The notes under the pieces were generated by a model, which did not search any database, had not been told where the DNA came from, and saw only the letters and a program-made list of their open reading frames with translations. Source: Microbacterium endophyticum (GTDB lineage: Bacteria > Actinomycetota > Actinomycetes > Actinomycetales > Microbacteriaceae). Taken from it: 64,000 nucleotides of DNA. The DNA lies in contig NZ_CP049255.1 of assembly GCF_011047135.1 (NCBI RefSeq), positions 2,108,001-2,172,000 on the forward strand, read 5' to 3'. Position numbers and translations under genes: made by a program. This document shows positions 1 through 9,063 of this stretch, one piece after another. The stretch's first letter is position 1. The number at the start of each line of letters is the position of its first letter.

Positions 1-300
1 ACCCTCGATGGCGGCCCCCACACCGTCGGTGTCATCGCCTCTGTCACAGCGCCGTTCTGCGGTGACTGCGACCGGCTGCGGCTGACCGCCGACGGCCAGC
101 TACGAAACTGCCTCTTTTCTACGACCGAGTATGACCTCATGCCGGTGCTGCGAGCATCGTCCACTGGCGACGTGAAAGACATCGACGCGGGAATCGATCG
201 GATGCTGCGCTCCTGCGTGCACGGAAAGCTTCCCGGCCACGCAATCAATGATCCGGGCTTCTTGCAACCAGCCCGCGGGATGAATGCGATTGGTGGCTGA
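1..300 (+). CDS. moaA: GTP 3',8-cyclase MoaA, C-terminal part (5' end outside window)
   Basis: The open frame enters from the left edge and gives the last 99 residues of a MoaA-type radical SAM enzyme, which makes the first intermediate of molybdenum cofactor synthesis from GTP. The second iron-sulfur cluster motif is visible as FCGDCDRLRLTADGQLRNC at residues 19-37 of the fragment, with the three cysteines in the family spacing. The protein ends in the MoaA-typical Gly-Gly tail (MNAIGG). fdhD follows 33 bases downstream on the same strand, which fits a molybdoenzyme maturation cluster that extends left of the window. Confidence 0.93.
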   Translation, partial: TLDGGPHTVGVIASVTAPFCGDCDRLRLTADGQLRNCLFSTTEYDLMPVLRASSTGDVKDIDAGIDRMLRSCVHGKLPGHAINDPGFLQPARGMNAIGG

Positions 301-333
301 ACCTCGGCCACAGGCCGGGGATAGCATGAGCGC

Positions 334-1191
334 ATGGGGCGGATTACGGCACGCAAACCGGTGATGAAAATCACCCTCGGCAAGGAACCTCACCGCCGCG
401 CTGATGTGCTCGCTGTCGAAGAGCCTCTTGAGATTCGTGTCGGAGGCACCGCTCTCTCTGTGCAGATGCGAACCCCCGGTCACGATGTTGAACTCGCCGC
501 AGGATTTCTCGTATCTGAGGGCGTGATCGCGGCGGGGCCGCAGTTCCACTCGGCGATCCACTGCGGCGGGCCAGGCACCGGAATCACGATCGACGGCAAT
601 ACCTACAACGTGCTCGATGTGACTCTCGCGCCCGGCGTCGAGGTTCCCGAAAGCGCGCTTGGGCGCAACTTCTACACGTCTAGTTCGTGCGGCGTGTGTG
701 GAAAGGCCTCTCTTGAGGCGGTCGAGACGAGCTCTACTTACGACGTCGCAGCAGACGATGCTGTGCTCGACGCGGAGCTGCTGACGACCTTTCCCGATCG
801 TCTGCGTGCCGAGCAGGAAATCTTCGAGAAGACCGGCGGACTCCACGCCGCGGCGCTGTTCGATGCGTCATCCGGTGAAATGCTCGTACTGCGCGAAGAC
901 GTGGGTCGACACAACGCTGTCGACAAGGTGATCGGCTGGGCACTTTTGAGCGACCGCCTTCCGCTCTCAGGCACTGTGCTGCAGGTTTCTGGCCGCGCGA
1001 GCTTCGAGCTGGTGCAGAAAGCCGTGATGGCAGGCATCCCGATACTTGCCGCGGTTTCGGCGCCGTCTTCGCTCGCTGTCGAGCTCGCCGTTGACCGAGG
1101 GCTCACACTCGTGGGCTTTTTGCGGGGCACATCGATGAATGTGTATTCGCATTCCGAGCGCATCAGCGTGAACTCACCCGCACCCCTCTGA
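334..1191 (+). CDS. fdhD: Formate dehydrogenase accessory sulfurtransferase FdhD
   Basis: This 285-residue protein has the length and motifs of FdhD, which passes sulfur from a cysteine desulfurase to the molybdenum cofactor of formate dehydrogenase in the cytoplasm. The key SSCGVCG motif sits at about residues 117-123, with Cys119 and Cys122 as the likely sulfur-transfer pair. The segment [11 protein letters not shown] near the C-terminus is also typical. It follows moaA on the same strand, so a formate dehydrogenase is expected nearby, though none is inside this window. An internal ATG (residue 11) is a possible alternative start. Confidence 0.95.
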   Translation: MGRITARKPVMKITLGKEPHRRADVLAVEEPLEIRVGGTALSVQMRTPGHDVELAAGFLVSEGVIAAGPQFHSAIHCGGPGTGITIDGNTYNVLDVTLAPGVEVPESALGRNFYTSSSCGVCGKASLEAVETSSTYDVAADDAVLDAELLTTFPDRLRAEQEIFEKTGGLHAAALFDASSGEMLVLREDVGRHNAVDKVIGWALLSDRLPLSGTVLQVSGRASFELVQKAVMAGIPILAAVSAPSSLAVELAVDRGLTLVGFLRGTSMNVYSHSERISVNSPAPL

Positions 1192-1237
1192 CCGAACACC
1201 ACACTCTCTACCGATACGCACACGCGAGGAGAAAATT

Positions 1238-2287
1238 ATGCAGCTGGGAATGATTGGACTGGGGCGCATGGGCGCCAATATCGTGCGGCGCCTCATGCGT
1301 GCCGGCCACGAATGTGTCGTTTTCGATGTGAATCCGGATGCCGTTGCGACGCTTGCCGCGGAAGGTGCTGTCGGGGCGTCGAGCATGGCAGACCTCGCCG
1401 CCAAGATGACTGGTCCTCGAGCGATCTGGCTCATGGTTCCGGCTGGACTCACCGGCGCCGTTGTCGAAGAGCTTGCGGCAGAGCTCGAAGCTGACGACAT
1501 CATCATCGACGGCGGTAACTCGAACTATCGCGACGACGTCCGCCGCGCCGCAGCGCTGAAAGATCGCGGCATTCACTACGTCGACGCGGGAACAAGCGGT
1601 GGCGTTTTCGGACTCGATCGCGGCTACTGCCTCATGGTCGGTGGCCCCGATGTCGCTTTCTCGCGTATCGAGCCGATTCTTGCAACGATCGCCCCCGGTG
1701 CATCCGACATCGAGCGCACTCCGGGTCGCACGGGCGACTACACCGAAGAAGAACTCGGGTATCTGCACTGCGGTCCCTCGGGCGCCGGACACTTCGTGAA
1801 GATGGTGCACAACGGCATCGAATACGGCATCATGGCCGCGCTCGCCGAGGGCCTCAACATTTTGAACAACGCGGACGCGGGCCTTCGCGATGCGAGCCAC
1901 TCCGCCGAGGTTGCGCCTCTCGAAGAGCCGGAGTTCTACCAGTTCGATATCGACACGGGAAAGGTCGCCGAACTATGGCGGCGCGGATCGGTCATTTCGT
2001 CGTGGCTGCTTGACCTCACCGCGGCTGCCCTCGAGCAGAATCCCACGCTCGACGGGCTGGCTGGACGCGTCTCTGACTCCGGTGAGGGCCGATGGACCGT
2101 GAAGGCTGCTGTTGATGTGGGCGTTCCGGCTCCGGTGCTCGCGGCATCCTTGTTTGAGCGCTTTGCCTCACGCGGCGAAGATCAGTTCGCCAACAAAGTG
2201 CTTTCGGCGATGCGCCTGCAGTTCGGCGGACACCAAGAACTTCCCACGGGCGACATGCTCGAAGCAGGTAAGGGCGAAGAGCACTAA
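1238..2287 (+). CDS. gnd: 6-phosphogluconate dehydrogenase, decarboxylating (short NAD-type family)
   Basis: The protein has 349 residues, shorter than the roughly 470-residue dimeric enzymes, so it belongs to the short GndA-like family. The Rossmann motif GLGRMG is at residues 7-12, the substrate motif GGNSNY follows near residue 90, and the catalytic lysine is in HFVKMVHNG (Lys188). The enzyme oxidises and decarboxylates 6-phosphogluconate to ribulose 5-phosphate in the pentose phosphate pathway. A GAGGAG ribosome binding site lies a few bases before the ATG. It ends just before a convergent regulator gene. Confidence 0.92.
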   Translation: MQLGMIGLGRMGANIVRRLMRAGHECVVFDVNPDAVATLAAEGAVGASSMADLAAKMTGPRAIWLMVPAGLTGAVVEELAAELEADDIIIDGGNSNYRDDVRRAAALKDRGIHYVDAGTSGGVFGLDRGYCLMVGGPDVAFSRIEPILATIAPGASDIERTPGRTGDYTEEELGYLHCGPSGAGHFVKMVHNGIEYGIMAALAEGLNILNNADAGLRDASHSAEVAPLEEPEFYQFDIDTGKVAELWRRGSVISSWLLDLTAAALEQNPTLDGLAGRVSDSGEGRWTVKAAVDVGVPAPVLAASLFERFASRGEDQFANKVLSAMRLQFGGHQELPTGDMLEAGKGEEH

Positions 2288-2308
2288 ATCCGCAGTGGGC
2301 TCTGGCGT

Positions 2309-2920
2309 TCAGCTGCGACTCGACAGGTGCACAACGCACTCTGACGGGTTGCAGCTGGGCGCCATTCCTTCGACGCGCAGCGGGCCGCCCGCCTGAGCAA
2401 GCACGCCATCCATGATGCCGAGGTGCACGTGGCACAGCGTGCCGCGGTGCTCCGGCAGAGTGTCGGCGTGCGGGCACGGTGAGAGGTCGACGGTCAGGTC
2501 TATGTCATCGACGACCGGGTCGAAACCTGCGCCGCCGAGGTCGTCGACGAGTGCATCGATCTGATGCATCGCGGCGGTGGAGAGGTCACCACAATCAGTC
2601 CACGGCATGACGCGTCGCATGAGGTCGCCGCGCCGAGCCGCGTCTTCGGCGCGCCGGCGAGCAATGGGGCTTTCAGTGTTGCCGGTGCCGTTCGCGGCGG
2701 AATACAGAACCCGTGGTCGCCCGCGTTTTTTGCGCTCCTCGGTTTCTGCAACGGCATAGCCACTCTCGATGAGCCGCTGCACGTGCTCGCGCACGGTGTT
2801 GGCGTGAAGATCGGTGGCGGCACACAGCTCGGTGATCGATCGGCCAGCGTTCTGCTGCAGCTCGTTGAGGATCTGGACGCGGGAGTAACTCGAGATCGCG
2901 CTGTATCCGGGCCGGGTCAT
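2309..2920 (-). CDS. Winged-helix regulator with C-terminal cysteine cluster (SufR-like)
   Basis: The 203-residue product starts with a winged helix domain (residues 8-60, with the HTH around TELCAATDLHANTVREHV) and a basic wing KKRGRPRVLY. The C-terminal half carries cysteines 149, 163, 190 and 195 in the pattern C-X13-C-X26-C-X4-C, which resembles the iron-sulfur ligand region of SufR-type regulators. I chose the ATG at 2920 because the longer frame would run into the neighbouring clc gene. No suf operon is in the window, so the target is unknown. The Fe-S role is inferred from the cysteine pattern only. Confidence 0.72.
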   Translation of the reverse strand: MTRPGYSAISSYSRVQILNELQQNAGRSITELCAATDLHANTVREHVQRLIESGYAVAETEERKKRGRPRVLYSAANGTGNTESPIARRRAEDAARRGDLMRRVMPWTDCGDLSTAAMHQIDALVDDLGGAGFDPVVDDIDLTVDLSPCPHADTLPEHRGTLCHVHLGIMDGVLAQAGGPLRVEGMAPSCNPSECVVHLSSRS

Positions 2921-2951
2921 AGCTCTAGTATCCCGCGGGTTGTCGAATGAT

Positions 2952-4244
2952 TCACGGTTTGCCATCAATCATGAGGTGGCGAAGGCTTTCGTAGACGGGC
3001 TGCGAACGCAGCGCCGTGGCCATGATGACGGCGGCGACCGCGGCAAGAATCATCGGGATGCTGGCGCTCGTGATTGCTGTCATCTCAATGATGAGTGCAA
3101 TACCTGTCAGCGGCGCCCGCACAACAGCTGCGAACAGTGCAGACATCCCAACGACTGCCATCGTGATGGCGAAATCTCGGCTGCCGTTCGGCCCGAGGCT
3201 CGCTGCGAAGCTCGGAACCAAGATGTCGACAAGACGGCTGAAGACAAGGCCAAAAAGTGCACCCAGCGCCAGCAGCGGGGCAAATAGACCCCCTGGCGTT
3301 CCTGCCGCGTACGACAACGGCCCTGCGATGAAACGGATGACGATATACATCACGAGCACCGGCAGCGCGATCGCATGACCTGTCAAAATCGCCTGGGTGA
3401 GGGCATCGCCTCCACCCACAGTCAGCGGGTCGAGAAAAAGCGCGCCGCCCACAATCGCTCCGATGCACGCGGCGCGCACCGTGGCCGGAATCTGACGGAG
3501 CCGACGGGCGATATCGAGAAATCCGATCACGAGAAAGCTATACGCCGAGCCGACGGCGCCGATGAGCACTCCGAATATCAAAACGAGTGGCAGTGCAAAC
3601 AACGGAATGCTTGCGGGTTCGACAACCGTAAAGTCTGGACGGTCGCCCGTGATCAAACGTGCGCAGGCGACGGCTGCACCAACGCTTGCGAGAGTGGCGA
3701 CAACCGTTCGGAGTTGGATCCGCTTTGTCACTTCTTCGAAGACGAACAATGCACCGCCGATCGGTGCATTGAACGCAACGGCGAGACCTGCACCCGAAAG
3801 CGCGGTTTGGAGCACCCGAATGTCGTCGCTGCTGCGTCGGGTGGCGCGACCAGCGGATGCTCCGATCGTTGCGGCCATGTGCACGGTCGGGCCTTCCCGG
3901 CCAAGCACGAGGCCACCGCCGATGGCGAGCGCGCCGCCGATGAACCGCGCCGGCAGCACTCCCAGCGGAGGTGGTTCTGCTTCACCGCGCACAACGGCCT
4001 CGACGTCCTGAATTCCGCTCCCTGATGATCGGGGCGAGAGCCGCACGATAGCTGCGGCCGCAGCGGCAGCCAGCGCCGTGAGCAAAACTGGTACGACGAA
4101 TCCGCCTGGAGTTGCATGCGCCCACTCGGAGATGGTCGCGCGCAGAGTGTCGGCGTGAAAGAGCACCCACCGAAAAGCGCCACCGACAAATCCGGCCGCG
4201 GCGCCCGCGATGAGCGCGATAACGCTCAGCCACAGCAGTCGCAT
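2952..4244 (-). CDS. CLC-family chloride channel/transporter
   Basis: This 430-residue integral membrane protein has the CLC signature regions: GSGIQ at residues 75-79 (usually GSGIP), GREGPT at 115-120 with the gating glutamate Glu117, and GGLFAPLLALG in the second half. There are about ten hydrophobic segments and no CBS domains, so it is a minimal bacterial CLC that moves chloride or fluoride across the cell membrane. The ATG at 4244 is preferred over two upstream in-frame starts because a GGGGG ribosome binding site precedes it. Whether it is a channel or a proton antiporter cannot be read from the motifs alone. Confidence 0.9.
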   Translation of the reverse strand: MRLLWLSVIALIAGAAAGFVGGAFRWVLFHADTLRATISEWAHATPGGFVVPVLLTALAAAAAAAIVRLSPRSSGSGIQDVEAVVRGEAEPPPLGVLPARFIGGALAIGGGLVLGREGPTVHMAATIGASAGRATRRSSDDIRVLQTALSGAGLAVAFNAPIGGALFVFEEVTKRIQLRTVVATLASVGAAVACARLITGDRPDFTVVEPASIPLFALPLVLIFGVLIGAVGSAYSFLVIGFLDIARRLRQIPATVRAACIGAIVGGALFLDPLTVGGGDALTQAILTGHAIALPVLVMYIVIRFIAGPLSYAAGTPGGLFAPLLALGALFGLVFSRLVDILVPSFAASLGPNGSRDFAITMAVVGMSALFAAVVRAPLTGIALIIEMTAITSASIPMILAAVAAVIMATALRSQPVYESLRHLMIDGKP

Positions 4245-4334
4245 CACACCCCCAGATTGGCGAACTCTTCTTGTCATCGTAGGGGTGTGCCGTGTTCTGC
4301 CCGTGTCGCACATATTCTTACCGAGGAGGTACTC

Positions 4335-5276
4335 ATGACGGATTCGCGCATCGGCGTGGTGATCAACCCGAGCAAGCTGGACCGGGACGATCTGGAAGAC
4401 CTGATCACCAAGACGCTGAAGGCCGCTGGAAAGACTGACAGCGTCGACGTGCAGTGGTTCGAAACCACCGAAGATGACCCAGGCCTTGGCCAGGGTCGAG
4501 CAGCAGTTGAAGCCCGGTGCGACCTCGTGATCGCTGCGGGCGGCGACGGTACTGTGCGTGCGGTTTCAGAAGCGCTCGCCGGTACCGGTGTTGAGCTCGG
4601 GATCGTACCCCGTGGCACGGGTAACCTCTTCGCGCGAAATCTCGGTATCCCGCTCGTGAGTATGCGCGCCGCAGTGAAACGTGCGCTGACGGGCACTGCC
4701 TCTGACATCGACGTTGGCTGGGTCACGGTAGACGACAGCGGCAAGAAAGAGGCCTTCGTCGTCATGGTGGGCTTCGGAATCGACGCTCAAATGCTCGCCG
4801 AGACCGACAGCGAGCTGAAGGCAAGAGCTGGCTGGATGGCGTATGTCGAAGCGATGGGGCGTGCTGTTTCGGCATCCGCTTCAGTCGAGGCAACCCTCAC
4901 GATCGATGGGGGCGAGCCGGAGAAGCTCCGTGCGCACACGGTGCTCGTGGGAAACTGCGGGATGATCCAGGGCGGGATCACGCTCATGCCCGACGCGAAG
5001 CCCGATGACGGCCGCCTCGACATGATCGTCGTGAGCGCTGAGAACGGTATGCAGTGGATGGAGGCCCTCCGCTCCGTCGTCTGGGACAATGGTCTGATCA
5101 AGCTCTTGATGCCGGGTGAGAACACTTCGAGTAATGATTCGTTGCAGCACCGCACGGCGACATCCATGCGGCTCGAGTTGCCATCGCCACAGCCGTTCGA
5201 AATCGATGGCGAAGAAGTCGGCGAGGTTGCGTGCTTCGAGGTCACGCTTCAGCCCGGCGCGCTGCGCGTGCGCTGA
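4335..5276 (+). CDS. Diacylglycerol/lipid kinase family protein (DagK/YegS type)
   Basis: The 313-residue product has the catalytic domain of diacylglycerol and related lipid kinases. It begins with GVVINPSK, has the nucleotide loop GGDGT at residues 69-73, and then the segment PRGTGNLFARNLGIP. The family phosphorylates diacylglycerol or related lipids with ATP at the inner membrane face. A strong GAGGAGG site lies five bases before the ATG at 4335, so an in-frame extension further upstream is rejected. A membrane exporter gene follows within ten bases. Confidence 0.9.
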   Translation: MTDSRIGVVINPSKLDRDDLEDLITKTLKAAGKTDSVDVQWFETTEDDPGLGQGRAAVEARCDLVIAAGGDGTVRAVSEALAGTGVELGIVPRGTGNLFARNLGIPLVSMRAAVKRALTGTASDIDVGWVTVDDSGKKEAFVVMVGFGIDAQMLAETDSELKARAGWMAYVEAMGRAVSASASVEATLTIDGGEPEKLRAHTVLVGNCGMIQGGITLMPDAKPDDGRLDMIVVSAENGMQWMEALRSVVWDNGLIKLLMPGENTSSNDSLQHRTATSMRLELPSPQPFEIDGEEVGEVACFEVTLQPGALRVR

Positions 5277-5285
5277 AATTCGTTC

Positions 5286-6203
5286 GTGGTCGCCGTTCTC
5301 GCTGTCCTGCTCGCCGCGCTGTGTTTCGGTACGACGGGCACAGCTCAAGCTCTCGCGGGTGTTGACGCGTCGCCTTTCGCCGTGGGTGCTGCGCGCATCC
5401 TCATCGGCGGCGGGATGCTCGGGCTCATTGCCCTGGCAACGCGAAAGCGTGCGAACGCGCGCGCCGATGCAGCCCCAGCACGCCTCACGCGAGAGACTGC
5501 GATCCTTGTCGCGGTGGGGGCCGTTGGGGTTCTCGCGTACCAGCCTGCGTTTTTTCTCGGCACCCGAACAAACGGCGTAGCCATCGGAACCGTTGTCGCG
5601 CTCGGCTCGGCACCGGTGATCACGGGTGTACTCGATGCCCTGATCCGCCGCCGACGCCCCACCATGGGATGGGCTCTGGCGACCGCACTCGCCGTGATCG
5701 GCGTGGCGCTCGTGGGGGGTCTCGTGGGCGGAGACGCAGCCGTCGCAATCGATCCGCTGGGGCTTGCCGCCTCGGTGGGGGCCGGCGCTTCGTACGCCGC
5801 CTATGCCCTGACGAGTAAAGCGCTGCTTGACCGCGGATGGCGTTCGCTCGATGCGATGGGTGCGCTCTTCGGCACCGCGGCTGTCGTGAGTGTTCCGGTG
5901 CTGCTCGTTGCAGGAACGGCGTGGTTACTCACCCCGGCAGGGCTTGCGCTCGCACTGTGGCTCGGTGTCGTGACGACCGCGATCGCTTATGCACTCTTCG
6001 GGTGGGGTCTTTCGCGGTTGACCGCACCGACGGTTGCGACGCTGACGCTCGCGGAGCCGTTGACAGCGACCCTGCTCGGCATCGGTCTGCTGGGGGAGCG
6101 GCTCACGGTTTCGGCCACTGTCGGGCTTGTGGTGTTGGCATCCGCTCTCGTTCTTGTCGCGCTTTCGTCGCGCGTTAAGAAGCAGCCAGAATTCTCGCGT
6201 TGA
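5286..6203 (+). CDS. EamA/DMT-superfamily transporter
   Basis: This 305-residue protein is almost entirely hydrophobic, with about ten transmembrane segments in two repeated halves of five, which is the EamA arrangement. The second half shows the typical pattern ending in LAEPLTATLLGIGLLGERL. Such proteins export amino acids, sugars or drugs, but the substrate cannot be told from the sequence. It starts with GTG ten bases after the lipid kinase and is probably co-transcribed. Its last 29 bases overlap an opposed gene remnant. Confidence 0.88.
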   Translation: MVAVLAVLLAALCFGTTGTAQALAGVDASPFAVGAARILIGGGMLGLIALATRKRANARADAAPARLTRETAILVAVGAVGVLAYQPAFFLGTRTNGVAIGTVVALGSAPVITGVLDALIRRRRPTMGWALATALAVIGVALVGGLVGGDAAVAIDPLGLAASVGAGASYAAYALTSKALLDRGWRSLDAMGALFGTAAVVSVPVLLVAGTAWLLTPAGLALALWLGVVTTAIAYALFGWGLSRLTAPTVATLTLAEPLTATLLGIGLLGERLTVSATVGLVVLASALVLVALSSRVKKQPEFSR

Positions 6204-6345
6204 GAGCGGATTGCCAGTCGCGAAGCTGCCACATCGGATGATGGGGTGCCGCGTTTGAACACAGCACGACGCCCCATATTCCGTTGTCGAGTGCGGTCTG
6301 CACGCCGTGTTCGGCAAGCGCACGCCCGGCCGGATCCAACCAGTC
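6175..6345 (-). pseudogene. 3' remnant of an unidentified gene
   Basis: On the minus strand a 57-codon frame without a start reads a plausible protein end, including GVVLCSNAAPHHPMWQLRDW and a terminal ARILAAS. A TAG stop sits immediately upstream in frame (6346-6348) and no start codon is present. It looks like the C-terminus of a larger enzyme whose 5' part has been lost. It overlaps the 3' end of the DMT transporter by 29 bases. I do not recognise the family. Its breakpoint adjoins another remnant on the opposite strand. Confidence 0.4.
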
Positions 6346-6350
6346 CTAGC

Positions 6351-6688
6351 CATAGATCATCTGGTCGGTACCGACTGCCGCGGAAGCACTGCTCATCTCG
6401 GCCCCGTTCACGCTTTCTGACAGCACGTATCGTGAACTGCCCAGTCATTCCGGGTTCGGCACCAGCGCGTTCTACTACGCTGTCGCGTTCGTGCTCCTCG
6501 GCTTCTCACCCGCCGGTGCAGCACTCGCAGTCGGTATCACCGTCACGATGCTCTACGCGCGTAAGAGAATGTTCACCCGCCACCCCCGCCCAGCCAACTC
6601 GGAAACGCCGCCCTCACGGCATGAGCATGTCACCTCGAAAAACAGTAGCTTTTTGAGACGTGCGTCGCGGCGGTCGTTCCGCGCATAG
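6351..6688 (+). pseudogene. 3' remnant of a membrane protein gene
   Basis: After a TAG at 6348-6350 the plus strand reads an open frame without a proper start that looks like real membrane protein: AEALLISAPFTLSDSTYREL, then a hydrophobic helix around AFYYAVAFVLLGFSPAGAAL, then a basic tail. It resembles the C-terminal part of a permease, but I cannot name the family. The frame ends at 6688, about 50 bases before a pair of direct repeats. Together with the opposed remnant to its left it marks a decayed junction. Confidence 0.4.
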
Positions 6689-6740
6689 CGGGTCCGAGTT
6701 CTCGGGACGTTGGCCGGCTTGGATGTAAGTCGCATCGATA

Positions 6741-6776
6741 AGTGGCCGCTTTTTTGCAAGGCTAGTGGCCGCTTTT
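6741..6776. repeat. Two 13-bp direct repeats, candidate IS end
   Basis: The 13-mer AGTGGCCGCTTTT occurs at 6741-6753 and again at 6764-6776, 23 bases apart. Multiple short repeats of this kind are typical of IS21-like element ends, but no transposase is present. The second copy encodes the last residues of the sensor kinase (KSGH plus stop on the minus strand), so the gene's present end was set by this junction. The IS assignment is inference. Confidence 0.45.
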
Positions 6777-8153
6777 CAACGGTCCGATCGTCTCGGCGCT
6801 GTTCGGGAGTCGCACTGTCACGGTGAGCCCGCGCCCGGGGACGTTGGTGAGGTGGGCGGATCCGCCGGCTGCGGAGACGGCAGCGGCGACAATGGCGAGG
6901 CCCAGTCCGCTGCCGTGGCCAGCGGCACGGGAGCGGTCTTCCTGGGTGAACCGGTCGAACGCGTAGGGGACGAACGCGGGCTGCATCCCTGGCCCGCTGT
7001 CGGCGACCGTGGTCTCGAGCCGGTCGTTGGTAGCGGTGAGCGTGACGAGAATCCTCCCGTGCCCGTCGACGGCTCGCACGGCGTTCGCCACCAGATTGTC
7101 CAGCACCCGTCCGTAGAGCAGCGCCGCCATGGGCAGGGTGCGGGCGCGGTCGATGCTCCCGGTGACGTCGAGGTCGATGTCGATTCGGTCGCTCCCGGCG
7201 ACGGAGCGGGCCCGGTCGACGGCTTCCCCCGCCTCGTCGATCAGTTCACCGAGCGTCGCTGTGGTCGTGGCGCGTCCGCTGTCGAGGCGGGAGAGCTCGA
7301 GGAGGCTGTCGACGAGCTGGTTGAGGCGGAGGGTCGCGCTCCCGGCGGCGACGAGGTCGGCGTCGAGGGTCGACCGATCGCCGGTGCGGAGGAGTTCGAG
7401 CTGGGTTTGCAGCACGGCGAGGGGAGTGCGCAGCTCATGGCTCGCATCCGACACCATCTGGCGTTCGCGGGTGGCGGATGCCCGGAGGTCGGTGATGAGC
7501 GTGTTGAGCGTAGTGGCGAGGTAGGTGATCTCGTCCTTCGCGGGCCCGACGGGCAGGAGTTCGTCGGACGAGGTGGCGACGATGGTATCGGCGCTGCGGC
7601 GCAGGTGGGAGACGGGCCGCAGGGCGGCGCCGGTGAGCAGCCACGAGACCAACCCGAACAGAACGGTCAAGGTTCCCAGACCGATGATCAGGCCTACCGT
7701 GAGGTCCTCCAGCACCTGCCGGGACGCGTTCTCGTTCCGGGCGGAGATGATCGTCCAGTCGCCGCCCGGCGAGGTGACCTTTTCGACGGCGACGAGGTAC
7801 GCGGACCCGTCGACGACGAGGTGCTGAGGCCCGGGGCGGGTGACGTCAACGAGGTCGGGTGTCGCGGTGAGGGCGCTCGGGAGCGTTGAGACGCGGGTCG
7901 CCCCCGTGGGATCCACGACCGCTATCAGCTGCCCTTCGCCGGGATTGTCGACGGGGTCGTCCGGTTCCTGCTGGATGGCGGTCTCGAAGGGGGTGGCGTC
8001 GCTCATGAGCACGTCGTAGGCGGCGTTCTGGAGGATGCCGTCGACCTGCTGCCTCACCACGATGGCCACGCCGGTGAAGAACAAGGCCGCGATCAGGAGG
8101 GTGCCGATGGTGATGCGGGCCCGGATGGACAGCCGGCCGAGCATCCGCGTCAC
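6762..8153 (-). CDS. Sensor histidine kinase (HisKA/HATPase)
   Basis: The 463-residue kinase has transmembrane helices at about 15-33 and 151-175 flanking an extracytoplasmic sensor region of about 115 residues. A HAMP-like linker follows, then the phospho-acceptor box SDASHELRTPL with His239 and an ATPase domain with DSGPGM and GSGLGLAIV. It overlaps the upstream response regulator by four bases and forms a two-component pair with it. The final residues are encoded by a 13-bp direct repeat at a recombination junction, so the natural C-terminus may have differed slightly. The signal sensed is unknown. Confidence 0.93.
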   Translation of the reverse strand: MTRMLGRLSIRARITIGTLLIAALFFTGVAIVVRQQVDGILQNAAYDVLMSDATPFETAIQQEPDDPVDNPGEGQLIAVVDPTGATRVSTLPSALTATPDLVDVTRPGPQHLVVDGSAYLVAVEKVTSPGGDWTIISARNENASRQVLEDLTVGLIIGLGTLTVLFGLVSWLLTGAALRPVSHLRRSADTIVATSSDELLPVGPAKDEITYLATTLNTLITDLRASATRERQMVSDASHELRTPLAVLQTQLELLRTGDRSTLDADLVAAGSATLRLNQLVDSLLELSRLDSGRATTTATLGELIDEAGEAVDRARSVAGSDRIDIDLDVTGSIDRARTLPMAALLYGRVLDNLVANAVRAVDGHGRILVTLTATNDRLETTVADSGPGMQPAFVPYAFDRFTQEDRSRAAGHGSGLGLAIVAAAVSAAGGSAHLTNVPGRGLTVTVRLPNSAETIGPLKSGH

Positions 8154-8854
8154 GACTGCTCCAGCACGAATCCGACGCCGCGGACCGTTCGCAGCACCAG
8201 CCCGGAACCGGCCGGGTCGATCTTGCGGCGCAGATAGCTGACGTACTGGTCGACGATGTTCGGGTCGGTGTGCTGCACCGTGCCCCAGATCTCGATCAGG
8301 ATGCGCTCCCGCGCGAGCACTTCGCCGGGGTTCTGGGCGAGCAGCCGCAGCAGCGCGAACTCCTTCGGACTCAGCGACACCGGCGCACCGGCGATCTCGA
8401 CGGTGTGGTCGTGACTGTCGATCAGCACGTTGCCCATCTCGATGCGCGGGTTGGGCGCGAGGCCCTCGCGGCGGCGCATCGCCCGCAGTCGGGCCGTGAG
8501 CTCTGCGAACGCGAACGGCTTGACCAGGTAGTCGTCGGCTCCCGCGTCCAGCCCCTTCACCCGGTCGTCGACGTCGTCCCTAGCGGTGAGCATCAGGATG
8601 CCGAGAGCGGGATGGTCCCCCCTGAGTCGGCGGCAGAGTTCGAACCCGGACATGCCGGGCAGCATCACGTCGAGCACGGCCATCGAGAAGTCGACAGCCC
8701 TGGACCGGATCAGGGCCGACGGCCCGTCCTGCAGCAGCTCGGCGTCGTAGCCCTCCTCAGCGAGACCGCGGACGAGCAGCGGCCCGAGCTGCACGTCGTC
8801 CTCGACGATCAGCACCGGCACCGGACGATCAGGGGCAGCTGCCATGGCACCCAT
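8150..8854 (-). CDS. OmpR-family response regulator
   Basis: This 234-residue regulator has a receiver domain with the acidic pair Glu18/Asp19-Asp20, phospho-acceptor Asp62 in AVLDVMLPG and the conserved Lys in VKPF. A winged-helix DNA-binding domain follows, with RLLAQNPGEVLARE and the terminal VRTVRGVGFVL. It precedes and overlaps its sensor kinase. It is divergent from the DedA-COG4705 operon, with an inverted repeat between them that may be its own binding site. An internal ATG at residue 4 (8845) is an equally possible start. Confidence 0.94.
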   Translation of the reverse strand: MGAMAAAPDRPVPVLIVEDDVQLGPLLVRGLAEEGYDAELLQDGPSALIRSRAVDFSMAVLDVMLPGMSGFELCRRLRGDHPALGILMLTARDDVDDRVKGLDAGADDYLVKPFAFAELTARLRAMRRREGLAPNPRIEMGNVLIDSHDHTVEIAGAPVSLSPKEFALLRLLAQNPGEVLARERILIEIWGTVQHTDPNIVDQYVSYLRRKIDPAGSGLVLRTVRGVGFVLEQS

Positions 8855-8945
8855 TCTCCCCGACGGATTGCGGGAGCGCGGGACTCTGAACGGTTTCTCA
8901 CGAACCGGGCCGTCGAATCACGGCTGTGCCGAAGCCCCCGCCCGT

Positions 8946-8961
8946 CTGAGAGTTCTCTCAG
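8946..8961. promoter_or_regulatory. Inverted repeat between response regulator and dedA
   Basis: The arms CTGAGAG and CTCTCAG are perfect inverted repeats of seven bases separated by TT. A related TTCTCA-type word occurs upstream near 8895. The repeat sits in the divergent region between the response regulator gene and dedA, so it is a candidate operator for the adjacent regulator. Confidence 0.4.
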
Positions 8962-9063
8962 GAACCCCGGTGCGCATCCGGGTGCTTCTCGTACGGCGGC
9001 TGCCTAGTCTTCGACAACGAGCTGTCGACATCGAGAGCAGCCGTCGACACCGAGAGGGCACAC

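Noticed and set aside
4245..4313. Longer start for the CLC gene
   Set aside because: The in-frame upstream starts lack a ribosome binding site, while the ATG at 4244 has a G-rich one and begins the hydrophobic core.
6246..6656. Arg/Ser-rich open frame on the plus strand in the remnant region
   Set aside because: Its composition is that of an out-of-frame read; a different plus-strand frame there reads membrane-protein-like sequence.
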